NCBI RefSeq assembly: GCF_011440395.1
Contig: NZ_JAAOIX010000006.1
Location: 62,001 to 126,000 of the forward strand
Direction of reading: 5' to 3'
DNA length: 64,000 nucleotides
Origin: Pseudomaricurvus alcaniphilus
GTDB taxonomy: Bacteria > Pseudomonadota > Gammaproteobacteria > Pseudomonadales > Cellvibrionaceae
Shown here: one piece after another, positions 25,095 through 33,591 of the stretch
How the letters are laid out: the number at the start of each line of letters is the position of its first letter
How positions within the stretch are numbered: position 1 is the first letter of the stretch
Notes under the pieces: generated by a model
What the model saw: only the letters and a program-made list of their open reading frames with translations
Told to the model about the DNA's origin: nothing
The model's database searches: none
Translations under genes and position numbers: made by a program

Positions 25095-25362
25095 CGCTGA
25101 TTACCCCCGGTTGAGCCTGCCCCCTGACTTTTACCTTGATTAGGAGTAAAGCGGGTAATAGGCTGAAAAGTCAGAGTGACAAAAATGTCATTCTAGGGAT
25201 CAGGGGTTGCAGGCGCGATGCTTTTGGTTGGACGTGGGGTAAAACCCCGGCTTTTCCTGCTTGTTAATGTGTAGTCGTTATCTTCTGGTTGTTCACTTGA
25301 GGTTGCTCACTTGGGGTAGTTCATTTGAGACTGTTTATTTTTAGGTTACGAGCCTGCTGCTA
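25095..25362. other. intergenic region between the fused reductase and LysR genes
   Basis: No gene. It holds an inverted repeat CTGACTTTT/AAAAGTCAG (25124-25132 and 25166-25174), a small GGGGTAAAACCCC hairpin, and a triple 14-bp tandem repeat at 25288-25329. The promoter of the fused reductase gene should lie near its left end. Confidence 0.5.
25288..25329. repeat. three tandem 14-bp repeats
   Basis: The units are GTTGTTCACTTGAG, GTTGCTCACTTGGG and GTAGTTCATTTGAG, without gaps. They follow the 3' end of the LysR gene. They may be a short microsatellite-like repeat or binding sites; nothing favours either. Confidence 0.6.
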
Positions 25363-26271
25363 CTAACTGCCACAGGCGTGAATCAGGAATTCCCGAAACG
25401 CTTCGCTGCAAGGATCCAGTTTTTTGCCCCGCTTCCAGATCAATCCCACCTCCATGTGCGGTATCGACTCCAGGGTGACGCTGGCTTCGATCTTGCGCCC
25501 CTCCAGTGACCAGGGCCGATACACCAGGTCCGAGAGAATAGTGACCCCGAATCCGTGGCCAATCAGACCGCGCAACCCCTCCATGGAGCTGGTGCGAAAG
25601 GCGACGTTGCGCTGCTGTTGCTGCGCCGCCCAGTAGCGCTCGGTCGAGGCCTCACCCTCATCCACAGTGATCTGGATATAGGGGTAGCGGGCGATGTCCG
25701 CCAGCGCCGGCGGTTGTTTGTCCAGCAGCGGGTGGTTGGCGGCGGTCCACAACTGGCGCCGCGAACGCACCAGCACGTGGTGGTCCAGTTGCTCCAGCTG
25801 GTCGGCGTTGGACAGTATCACGATACCCAGGTCCAGCTGGTCGCTGGCGATGGCCGCCTGGATTTCCGCGCGAGCCATGTCGTGCAGGTCGATGGCGATT
25901 TCCGGGTAACTGGCGCGGAAGCGGGCCATCAACGGTGGCAGGAAGTAACCGAGAATGGTGTAGGACGCGGCGATGTTCACCGCGCCGCGGAGGTTGTGGA
26001 CCTGGAAGCGGGGCTGGCGCAGGGCGTCGTCGAGGGAGTCGAGGATTTCGCGGGCGCGCTGATAGAAGCTGTGGCCGTCCGCCGTCAGGGTCACCCCGTG
26101 GGGATGGCGCTCGAACAATTTGACCCCCAGCTCCCGCTCCAGGGTCAACACGGCGGTGGTAATGGCCGATTGGGTGACGTGCACCTGGGCCGCGGCCATG
26201 GAGAAACGCAGGGTTTCCGCGGCGGCGACAAAGTAGCGCAATTGCTTGAGGGTAACGTTACTGGAAGTCAT
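25363..26271 (-). CDS. LysR family transcriptional regulator
   Basis: A 302-residue LysR protein. The N-terminal winged helix (LKQLRYFVAAAETLRFSMAAAQVHVTQSAITTAVLTLERELGVKLFER) is complete, followed by the two-lobed periplasmic-binding-like effector domain (VNIAASYTILGYFLPPLMARFRASYP). It is divergent from the indolepyruvate ferredoxin oxidoreductase gene with a 102-bp gap, the classic layout for LysR control of the neighbour. The gap contains TTACGTAA within copy E of the shared dyad. Confidence 0.92.
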   Translation of the reverse strand: MTSSNVTLKQLRYFVAAAETLRFSMAAAQVHVTQSAITTAVLTLERELGVKLFERHPHGVTLTADGHSFYQRAREILDSLDDALRQPRFQVHNLRGAVNIAASYTILGYFLPPLMARFRASYPEIAIDLHDMARAEIQAAIASDQLDLGIVILSNADQLEQLDHHVLVRSRRQLWTAANHPLLDKQPPALADIARYPYIQITVDEGEASTERYWAAQQQQRNVAFRTSSMEGLRGLIGHGFGVTILSDLVYRPWSLEGRKIEASVTLESIPHMEVGLIWKRGKKLDPCSEAFREFLIHACGS

Positions 26272-26315
26272 TAGCTTAATTTATACCTGAGTGCAGATTT
26301 ATTCAATTTACAATA

Positions 26316-26343
26316 TTAAGACACTTACGTAATGTGTGTTCAA
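26316..26343 (-). promoter_or_regulatory. shared spaced dyad, copy E (TTGAACAC-N9-AAGTGTCTTAA, minus strand)
   Basis: This copy sits in the divergent region between LysR and the indolepyruvate ferredoxin oxidoreductase, 31 bp before the latter's ATG. Spacing is the same nine bases as in the other four copies, and the centre carries the 8-bp palindrome TTACGTAA. It could serve either gene. Confidence 0.42.
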
Positions 26344-26373
26344 TAATTTTTCTAATCAGGTTCGGAGCGAGCG

Positions 26374-29300
26374 ATGGATGCCGGCAAGTTGGATACCCGC
26401 ACTGACGGGTTGCGTGAAGTCACCCTGGACGACAAATACCTGCAGCCCAGTGGCCGCATCTATATCAGTGGCACCCAGGCCCTGGCGCGCTTGCCGATGC
26501 TGCAAAAGCAGCGCGACCAGCAGGCGGGCCTGAATACCGGTGGCTTTATCTCCGGCTATCGCGGTTCACCCCTCGGCGGCCTGGATATGGCCCTGTGGCA
26601 GGCGAAAAAGCACCTGGCGGACAAAAACATCATCTTCCAGGCGGGGGTTAACGAAGACCTGGCCGCCACTTCCGTGTGGGGCACCCAGCAGGTCAACCTC
26701 AGCCCCAATGGCGCCGATGTCGATGGCGTATTTGGCATGTGGTACGGCAAGGGGCCGGGGGTCGATCGCTCGGCCGACGTCCTCAAACACGCCAATGCCG
26801 CCGGCACTTCCCCGCATGGCGGCGTGTTGATGCTGGCCGGCGACGACCACGCCGCCAAATCCTCGTCGGTGGCGCACCAGTCGGAACATCTGCTGATTGC
26901 CTGCGGCATTCCGGTGTTGTACCCCTCCAACGTGCAGGAATACCTGGATTACGGCCTGCACGGCTGGGCCATGAGCCGCTATTCCGGGCTGTGGGTGTCA
27001 ATGAAATGCGTCACCGATGTGGTGGAATCATCGGCCTCGGTGACCCTCGATCCCGACCACCTGGATATAGTCATTCCCGAGGATTTTGAACTGCCCGAAG
27101 GCGGCCTCAATATCCGCTGGCCAGACCCGCCGCTGGACCAGGAAGCGCGCATGCACAACCACAAGTGGTATGCCGCGCTGGCCTATATTCGCGCCAATAA
27201 ACTCAATCGCGTGGTGATCGATTCACCCCAGGCGCGCTTCGGTATTATGGCAGCCGGCAAGGCCTACCTGGATGTGCGCCAGGCGCTGGCTGACCTGGGG
27301 CTGGATGACGCCGCTTGCGCCCGTATCGGTATTCGCCTGATGAAAGTGGGTTGCGTGTGGCCGCTGGACGCCCAGGATGCGCGTGAGTTTGCCACCGGCC
27401 TGGAGGAGATTCTGGTGGTGGAGGAAAAGCGCCAGATTCTGGAGTACGCACTCAAGGAAGAACTCTACAATTGGCGCGACGATGTACGGCCGAGAATTTT
27501 CGGCAAGTTCGACGAGCGCGATAACTCCGGTGGTGAATGGTCGGTGCCGCGCGGCCAATGGTTACTCCCGGCCTGCTACGAACTGTCACCGGCGCTGATT
27601 GCCAAGGGCATCGCCACGCGCCTGGAGCGGCTCGGCTTGCCCGCCGACGTGATGGCCAAAATCAATGAACGTATCCGGGTGATTGAGGGCAAAGAGCAGG
27701 AGGCGGCCATGCCGCGCCTGACCGTGGACCGCAAGCCCTGGTTTTGCTCTGGCTGCCCGCACAACACCTCCACCCGAGTGCCGGAGGGTTCCCGCGCCCT
27801 GGCCGGTATCGGCTGCCACTACATGGCCATGTGGATGGACCGCAAGACCGACACCTTTACCCAGATGGGCGGTGAGGGCGTCAGCTGGATCGGGCAGATG
27901 CACTTCTCCAACGACAAGCATGTGTTCGTCAACCTTGGCGACGGCACCTATTTCCATTCCGGTCTGCTTGCCATTCGCGCCTCGATCGCCGCTGGCGCCA
28001 ACATTACCTACAAGATTCTCTTTAACGATGCCGTGGCCATGACCGGCGGCCAACCGGTGGACGGTGTCTTGACGGTGCCCATGGTGGCCCAGCAAGTGGT
28101 TGCCGAGGGAGCGAAAAAAATAGTATTAGTCTCGGACGAGCCGGAAAAATACGCCTCCCGTGAGGGCTTGCCGGATTCGGTCAGTGTCCATCACCGCGAC
28201 CAGTTCGACGAGTTGCAGTTGCAGCTGCGGGATACCGCCGGCACTACCATTATGATTTACGACCAGACCTGCGCCACGGAAAAACGCCGCCGGCGCAAGC
28301 GCGGCCTGGCCGTGGACCCGCCTCGACGCGCCTTTATCAACCCCGATGTGTGTGAGGGATGCGGTGACTGTTCGGTGCAATCCAATTGCCTGTCGGTAGA
28401 GCCGCTGGACACCCCATTGGGCACCAAGCGGGCGATTAACCAGAATTCCTGCAACAAGGATTTCTCCTGTTTGAAAGGCTTTTGCCCGAGTTTTGTCACT
28501 CTCGAGGGTGCGCAGTTGCGCAAGCCGCAAACCAGTTCCGGACAGCTGCCCATGCCCGCTGATATTCCGGAGCCGGAGCTGCCGACCCTGGAAAAGCCTA
28601 TTGGTATCGTAGTGACCGGAGTCGGTGGTACCGGTGTGGTGACTATCGGCGCGCTGTTGGGCATGGCCGCACACCTGGAAAACAAGGGGGTGACGGTGCT
28701 GGACCAGACCGGCTTGGCGCAAAAAGGCGGCGCGGTGATGAGTCATGTGCAGATTGCCGCTGACCCGGCTGCCATCCACGCCACGCGTATCGCCACCGGG
28801 GAAGCGGAAGTCCTGATCGGCTGTGATGAAATTGTCTCAGCCTCGGCGGATGCCCTGTCGCGGGTGCGCAACGGTCACACCACGGCGGTCATCAACAGTG
28901 CGCACACGCCGACGGCGGAGTTCCTGTCCAACCCGAACTGGCAGTACCCGAGCTCCAGCGTCGAGCAGGATCTGCTGACCGCCCTGGGTGAGCAGTGCAG
29001 TTTTCTGTCCGCCAGCCAGTTGGCGGTAAGGCTGCTCGGCGACAGCATATTTACCAATCCGTTGATGCTCGGCTACGCCTGGCAAAAAGGCTGGCTGCCC
29101 CTGTCGCGGGCGGCGCTACTGCGCGCCATGGAGCTCAACGGCGTGGCGGTGGAGAAAAACAAGCAGGCATTTGAGTGGGGCCGGGTGGCCGCCTACGACG
29201 CCGAGCTGATCCCGGCCGCAGAGCACAAGGCTGAAGTGGTCAAGCTGCACTTTCCGGAATCGGTGGCGGAAGTGGTTGAGCGTCGGGTGCGACTACTCAG

Positions 29301-29943
29301 CGCCTACCAGGACGGCGCCTACGCCGCGCGCTACAGCGAGGCCATTGCCCGTTTTGAAAACGCGGTAAAATCCGTTGCGGGTAGCAACAGTCTGGTGCTC
29401 AGCGCGGCGAAAAACCTCGCCAAACTGATGGCTTACAAAGACGAGTACGAAGTGGCTCGCCTGCACACCGCACCGCAGTTTATGCAGTTGTTGCGCGAGC
29501 AGTTTGAGGGTGAGCCGGGGGTTGATTACCAGATCAACTATCACCTGGCGCCGCCCATGATTGCGAAAAAAGACAGTAAGGGCCACCTGGTTAAAAGCAA
29601 ATACGGCCAGTGGATGCTGGGCGCCTTCAAACTGATGCGCAAGTTCAAAGGCCTGCGCGGCAGCTGGCTGGATGTGTTCGGCAAGACTGCCGAGCGCCGC
29701 CAGGAGCGGCAATTGGTTGAAGAGTATCTGCAGTTGCTGGAGGAGCTGGCCCAGCGCCTGGATAAAGACAATATGGATATTGCCCGGTCACTGCTGGAGC
29801 TGCCGGACAGCATTCGCGGCTATGGTCACGTCAAGGAGGGCAATATGGCAGCCGCCGCGGCACAGCGTACCAGTCTGTTGCAGGAGTTGCGCACGGGCCG
29901 AACCACCGCTGCAAACCGGGTCCCGGTGCAGCAGGTGGTATAA
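26374..29943 (+). CDS. indolepyruvate ferredoxin oxidoreductase, fused alpha and beta subunits
   Basis: A 1189-residue single-chain enzyme. The N-terminal half has the pyruvate-oxidoreductase-like domain (GYRGSPLGGLD near residue 63) and the TPP domain (GCPHNTSTR near 460, NLGDGTYFHSG near 519). A ferredoxin-like cysteine cluster CEGCGDCSVQSNC lies at about 660-672, with further Cys pairs near NKDFSCLKGFC, and the beta/gamma domain begins at about 743 with GVGGTGVVTIGALLG. It decarboxylates arylpyruvates or 2-oxoacids to acyl-CoA, passing electrons to ferredoxin. The single-polypeptide form of about 1150-1200 residues is common in aerobic proteobacteria. It is divergent from LysR and leads the genes that follow at 30069. 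Confidence 0.92.
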   Translation: MDAGKLDTRTDGLREVTLDDKYLQPSGRIYISGTQALARLPMLQKQRDQQAGLNTGGFISGYRGSPLGGLDMALWQAKKHLADKNIIFQAGVNEDLAATSVWGTQQVNLSPNGADVDGVFGMWYGKGPGVDRSADVLKHANAAGTSPHGGVLMLAGDDHAAKSSSVAHQSEHLLIACGIPVLYPSNVQEYLDYGLHGWAMSRYSGLWVSMKCVTDVVESSASVTLDPDHLDIVIPEDFELPEGGLNIRWPDPPLDQEARMHNHKWYAALAYIRANKLNRVVIDSPQARFGIMAAGKAYLDVRQALADLGLDDAACARIGIRLMKVGCVWPLDAQDAREFATGLEEILVVEEKRQILEYALKEELYNWRDDVRPRIFGKFDERDNSGGEWSVPRGQWLLPACYELSPALIAKGIATRLERLGLPADVMAKINERIRVIEGKEQEAAMPRLTVDRKPWFCSGCPHNTSTRVPEGSRALAGIGCHYMAMWMDRKTDTFTQMGGEGVSWIGQMHFSNDKHVFVNLGDGTYFHSGLLAIRASIAAGANITYKILFNDAVAMTGGQPVDGVLTVPMVAQQVVAEGAKKIVLVSDEPEKYASREGLPDSVSVHHRDQFDELQLQLRDTAGTTIMIYDQTCATEKRRRRKRGLAVDPPRRAFINPDVCEGCGDCSVQSNCLSVEPLDTPLGTKRAINQNSCNKDFSCLKGFCPSFVTLEGAQLRKPQTSSGQLPMPADIPEPELPTLEKPIGIVVTGVGGTGVVTIGALLGMAAHLENKGVTVLDQTGLAQKGGAVMSHVQIAADPAAIHATRIATGEAEVLIGCDEIVSASADALSRVRNGHTTAVINSAHTPTAEFLSNPNWQYPSSSVEQDLLTALGEQCSFLSASQLAVRLLGDSIFTNPLMLGYAWQKGWLPLSRAALLRAMELNGVAVEKNKQAFEWGRVAAYDAELIPAAEHKAEVVKLHFPESVAEVVERRVRLLSAYQDGAYAARYSEAIARFENAVKSVAGSNSLVLSAAKNLAKLMAYKDEYEVARLHTAPQFMQLLREQFEGEPGVDYQINYHLAPPMIAKKDSKGHLVKSKYGQWMLGAFKLMRKFKGLRGSWLDVFGKTAERRQERQLVEEYLQLLEELAQRLDKDNMDIARSLLELPDSIRGYGHVKEGNMAAAAAQRTSLLQELRTGRTTAANRVPVQQVV

Positions 29944-30068
29944 GCTCGAGGCTGCACAGGGAAACTGAAAATGGCGGCACGCCCCTGTGCCGCAGCAGCC
30001 TCCGCTCAAGCCGGAGGCTCGCTAACTGTTTGATCGCCACAACAATAGCTAGTTTAAGGTGGGTCAAG

Positions 30069-30809
30069 ATGTTGAATGCGCTGGATTTTTCCGGCCGAAC
30101 TGCGCTGGTGGTGGGCGGTTCCAGTGGAATTGGCAATGGCATTGCCCGGGCCTTGTTGCGCCAGGGGGCGACGGTGCATATCTGGGGTACTCGAGCCTGT
30201 GCCGAGGATTACTGCAACGAGCCTGGTTCTGACCTGAGCGGGATGCAGTACCAGCAATGCAACGTGGCCGATGTTACAGCGGTTACCGAGTTGCAGCCGC
30301 TGTTTGCCAGCCTCGATATCCTGGTGCTGTGCCAGGGCCTGGTGCGCTATGAACGCAAGGAGTTTGACCCCGCCACCTTTCGCGAAGTAACCGAGGTCAA
30401 TCTCAATAGCCTGATGACCTGCGCCAATAAATTTTATCCGTTGTTGAAGCGCAGTGGTGGCTCCCTGGTCATTATCAGTTCGCTGGCAGGGTTCGCGGCC
30501 CGCTTCGGCAACCCGGCCTATGCCGCCTCCAAGGCGGGGGCCATTTCCCTGACCAAGTCGCTGGCGCAGGCTTGGGCTGCGGACGGTATTCGGGTCAATG
30601 GGGTGGCGCCGGGATTGGTGCCGTCGAAATTGACCCGGGTTACCTTCGCTGACCCCCGCCGCAGCGACAAGGCATTGCGCGGTATTCCCGCTGGCCGCTT
30701 TGGCACTGCGGACGATATAGCCGGCAGCGTGCTGTTCCTGGCCTCGCCGCTGGCGTCCTATGTTTTCGGGCAGACCATCACCGTGGATGGCGGCAAGGGA
30801 CTGGGCTAA
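30069..30809 (+). CDS. SDR family oxidoreductase
   Basis: A 246-residue classical short-chain dehydrogenase: cofactor motif GGSSGIG at about residues 15-21, catalytic Ser in IISSLAG, and YAASKAG holding Tyr and Lys, with a final VDGGKGLG. AAGGTGGG before the ATG at 30069 decides the start. It oxidises an alcohol or reduces a ketone with NAD(P). It is 30 bp upstream of the ACAD10/11-type dehydrogenase and probably in its operon; in mammalian and bacterial hydroxy-acid routes, such an SDR could interconvert keto and hydroxy acyl groups, which here is inference. Confidence 0.92.
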   Translation: MLNALDFSGRTALVVGGSSGIGNGIARALLRQGATVHIWGTRACAEDYCNEPGSDLSGMQYQQCNVADVTAVTELQPLFASLDILVLCQGLVRYERKEFDPATFREVTEVNLNSLMTCANKFYPLLKRSGGSLVIISSLAGFAARFGNPAYAASKAGAISLTKSLAQAWAADGIRVNGVAPGLVPSKLTRVTFADPRRSDKALRGIPAGRFGTADDIAGSVLFLASPLASYVFGQTITVDGGKGLG

Positions 30810-30839
30810 TTTAACGGTCAGAATAAGGAGGCGATCAAC

Positions 30840-32126
30840 ATGAGTTGGGATTTTGAAACCGAGCCCGAGTTTCAGCAAAAGCTCGACTGGATAAAGCAGT
30901 TTGTTGAGGCGGAAGTCGAGCCGCTGGAATTTGTGCTGGGCAATCACTACGCCGTGGGCAACCCCGACAATGAGCGCCTGGTGCGTCCCCTGCAAGCCCA
31001 GGTCAAGGCGCAGGGCTTGTGGGCCTGTCACCTGGGGCCGGAGCTGGGCGGGCAGGGCTACGGGCAGGTAAAGCTGGCCCTGGTGAACGAACTGATCGGC
31101 GCAGCGCGATTCGGCCCGATCGTTTTCGGTTGCCAGGCGCCGGACAGTGGCAACGCGGAAATACTCGCCGTCTACGGTACCGAGGCGCAAAAAGCGCGCT
31201 ACCTGCAGCCCCTGCTGGAGAATGAAATTGTCTCCTGTTTTGCCATGACTGAGCCCCAGGGCGGTGCCGATCCGCTGCAAATACAGACCCGGGCGCGGCT
31301 GGATGATGGTGGCTGGCGATTGCAGGGAGAAAAGTGGTTTGCCACCAATGCCAGCACCGCGGCATTCTTTATCGTGATGGCAAAGACCGATGACGATGCC
31401 GAAAAACCACACCAGACCATCTCCGCCTTTATCGTTCCAGCGGAGGCCCAGGGTATAGAAGTAGTGCGCGATTGCGGCTACGGCACTGCGATGAAAAACC
31501 ATGCCTATGTGCGCTTTAATGACGTTCGTATTGCCGCGGACCATCTGCTCGGTGCCCGGGGGCAGGGGTTCGCCGTCGCCCAGACTCGTCTCGGTGGCGG
31601 CCGCATTCACCACGCCATGCGCACCATTGCCAAAGCCAGGAAGGCGCTGGACTACTTATTGCGCCGTGCAGCATCACGCACTACCAAGGGCCAGCCGCTG
31701 GCGCAACTGCAAATGATCCAGGAGCGCATTGCCGATTGCTGGATTCAATTGGAGCAGTTTCGCCTGCTGGTGATGCGCACCGCCTGGCTGATCGACAAGT
31801 TGCAGGACTACCGCCAGGTGCGCATGCACATTGCCGCGGTCAAGGCGGCCATGCCGAAAGTGCTGCACGATATCGCCGGACACGCTTTGCAGGTGCACGG
31901 TTCACTGGGTTTGTCCGATGAAATGCCGTTTATGCACTGGATCACCGAATCCTATTTTCTCGGTCTTGCCGACGGGCCTACGGAAGTGCACAAGGTGACT
32001 GTGGCACGCCAGTTGCTCCGCGAAATCGGTGCCGAAGACGGTCCTTTTCCGGATTATCACCTGCCGCGGCGAGCGGCGGCGGCGCGCCTGAAGTACGCGC
32101 ATCTGCGCGGCGATAAAAGCCAGTGA
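30840..32126 (+). CDS. ACAD10/ACAD11-type acyl-CoA dehydrogenase
   Basis: A 428-residue ACAD of the ACAD10/11 subgroup. FAMTEPQGGADPLQIQTR is the substrate motif; GGGRIHHAMRTI (about residues 251-262) replaces the usual helix-G sequence and is typical of ACAD10/11; the C-terminus has ADGPTEVHKVTVARQLL. AATAAGGAGG precedes the ATG. The next gene is a phosphotransferase that overlaps by GTGA, reproducing as separate genes the kinase-plus-ACAD pairing found fused in mammalian ACAD10 and ACAD11. Those enzymes phosphorylate 4-hydroxyacyl-CoAs and then eliminate phosphate. The same chemistry is likely but not proven. Confidence 0.9.
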   Translation: MSWDFETEPEFQQKLDWIKQFVEAEVEPLEFVLGNHYAVGNPDNERLVRPLQAQVKAQGLWACHLGPELGGQGYGQVKLALVNELIGAARFGPIVFGCQAPDSGNAEILAVYGTEAQKARYLQPLLENEIVSCFAMTEPQGGADPLQIQTRARLDDGGWRLQGEKWFATNASTAAFFIVMAKTDDDAEKPHQTISAFIVPAEAQGIEVVRDCGYGTAMKNHAYVRFNDVRIAADHLLGARGQGFAVAQTRLGGGRIHHAMRTIAKARKALDYLLRRAASRTTKGQPLAQLQMIQERIADCWIQLEQFRLLVMRTAWLIDKLQDYRQVRMHIAAVKAAMPKVLHDIAGHALQVHGSLGLSDEMPFMHWITESYFLGLADGPTEVHKVTVARQLLREIGAEDGPFPDYHLPRRAAAARLKYAHLRGDKSQ

Positions 32127-33172
32127 GCCCGGTCGACAATCGCCTCAACGAGATTGACCTGGGGGCGCTGGCCAGCTGGATGGCGCAGCAAGGCCTGGGG
32201 CGCGGCCGCATTGAGCAGCCCCGGCTGCTGGCCGGCGGCACCCAGAACCTGATTGTGCAGTTCAGTCTGCAGCAGCGGCCATTTGTCTTGCGCAAGGCAG
32301 CGGCCTCGGCCTACGCCAATGGCAGTGAAACCATGCGCCGGGAAGCCCGCGTGCTGGCGGCATTGGCCAGCACTGATGTCCCCCACGCTCACCTGATCGC
32401 CGCCTGTGCTGAAGAAGATGTACTGGGTGGTGCGTTTTACCTGATGGAGCCGGTGGATGGCTTTAATGTCAGTGTCGGTATGCCCAAACTGCATGGCGGT
32501 GATCCGCGGCTGCGCCGGCGCATGGGGTTTGCGCTGGTCGACGGCCTGGCCGCGCTGCGCCGGGTTGATTACCGGGCAGTGGGGCTGGAAGAATTTGGTC
32601 GCCCCGACGGTTTCCTTGAGCGCCAGGTCAGTCGCTGGCGCAGCCAACTGGAAAGCTACCAGCATTATCCCGGCTGGCCCGGCAGCGCCAATCTGCCCGA
32701 GGTGGATGCGATCGGCACATGGTTGGATCGGCAGCGGCCGCAAACCTTCAAACCCGGTATTCTGCATGGCGACTACCACATAAAAAACGTGCTTTACCGC
32801 AACACGGCAGCGGGCCTGGCCGCCATCATCGACTGGGAATTGGCGACCATTGGTGATCCGATGATCGACCTGGGCTGGCTGCTGGCCACCTGGCGCGACG
32901 CGGACGGCGCCGCGGGCGGTACACCCATAGTCATTGAGCCCTGGCAGGGTTTTCCCACGGCGACGGAGTTGGTGTCCTATTACGCGCAATGCACCGGAGA
33001 GGATGTTTCCAATGCCCGCTGGTACGGCGTATTTGCCTGCTTCAAGCTGGCATTGTTGTTGGAGGGTACCTACGCTCGCGCCTGCGCTGGCAATGTCGAT
33101 AGCGGAGTGGGGCGCGAATTTCACGCCCGGGCATTGGCGCTGCTGCGGCGGGCCAGGGAGTGGATCGTATGA
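32123..33172 (+). CDS. APH-fold phosphotransferase, ACAD10/11 kinase-like
   Basis: A 349-residue protein kinase-like (aminoglycoside phosphotransferase fold) enzyme. Catalytic loop LHGDYHIKNVLY is at about residues 214-225 and the metal motif IIDWELATIGDPMIDLGWLL at about 234-253; the N-terminal lobe has FVLRKAAA with the ATP lysine. The GTG at 32123 overlaps the TGA of the ACAD gene. Family members beside ACADs (LvaA of levulinate catabolism, ACAD10/11 kinase domains) phosphorylate 4-hydroxyacyl-CoAs. An antibiotic-resistance role is unlikely in this context. Confidence 0.9.
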   Translation: MSPVDNRLNEIDLGALASWMAQQGLGRGRIEQPRLLAGGTQNLIVQFSLQQRPFVLRKAAASAYANGSETMRREARVLAALASTDVPHAHLIAACAEEDVLGGAFYLMEPVDGFNVSVGMPKLHGGDPRLRRRMGFALVDGLAALRRVDYRAVGLEEFGRPDGFLERQVSRWRSQLESYQHYPGWPGSANLPEVDAIGTWLDRQRPQTFKPGILHGDYHIKNVLYRNTAAGLAAIIDWELATIGDPMIDLGWLLATWRDADGAAGGTPIVIEPWQGFPTATELVSYYAQCTGEDVSNARWYGVFACFKLALLLEGTYARACAGNVDSGVGREFHARALALLRRAREWIV

Positions 33173-33495
33173 CAGCTGCAGGTTTAATCCGCCCAAGCTG
33201 GTCGCTGGGTCAGCGGGAAACTCCGGTTGCGGCACTGGCGCGGGCAGTCGCAGTTCACCCGGGCAAGGTGTTTCTCGATTTCAGTGGTGGCAGCACCAGC
33301 TACCGCGAATTCGATCATCTTAGCAATGCACTGGCGCACTCGTTGCGCGAACGCGAACTTGGGGTCACGGCGGGCGTGACCCTGGCGTCGCTGCTGGACA
33401 ACAGCCTCGACGCTGTGCTGTTGTGGTTTGGCATGAACAAGCTTGGTGCCCTCACTTGGGACATTGAAAAGTCCACGGCCAAAGTCAGCCGCTAA
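33169..33495 (+). pseudogene. truncated AMP-dependent acyl-CoA synthetase (N-terminal remnant)
   Basis: The frame starts by ATGA overlap with the kinase and encodes only 108 residues. Residues about 8-92 match the N-terminus of CaiC/FadD13-like ligases: RPSWSLGQRETPVAALARAVAVHPGK-type start, SYREFDHLSNALA, VTLASLLDNSLDAVLLWFGMNKLGAL. Where the family continues with N-x-x-Y/x-E-x-L, the sequence turns into TWDIEKSTAKVSR and stops. The ATP-binding (P-loop and GYGxTE) and C-terminal domains, some 400 residues, are absent downstream. A deletion has probably joined its 5' part to another gene's last codons. The operon therefore lacks its own ligase. Confidence 0.75.
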
Positions 33496-33591
33496 TATTC
33501 GCCCTTGGTGATGTGCGGCACCAGTCTGTGAACAACCCTGGGAAGTGCTGAATAATCAGCGCCTCCCCAACTTGAAACTGAAGGAGACATT

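Noticed and set aside
25288-25329. CRISPR-like repeats
   Set aside because: Units are only 14 bp, directly joined without spacers, and no cas genes exist in the window.
30054-31613. Long open frame of 519 codons on the minus strand
   Set aside because: It lies antisense to the SDR and ACAD10/11-type genes, which have complete family motifs; the composition (many Gln, His, Arg) is that of a GC-driven shadow frame.
32123-33172. Aminoglycoside-resistance phosphotransferase
   Set aside because: Coupling to an ACAD10/11-type dehydrogenase and acyl-CoA ligase remnant fits hydroxyacyl-CoA metabolism much better.
32057-33235. Open frame of 392 codons on the minus strand
   Set aside because: Antisense to the kinase gene with intact catalytic motifs; no recognisable protein features.
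33530-33560. Further copy of the shared dyad (TGAACAA...AAGTGCTGAA)
   Set aside because: The spacing is seven rather than nine bases and the arms are degraded, so it was not counted.
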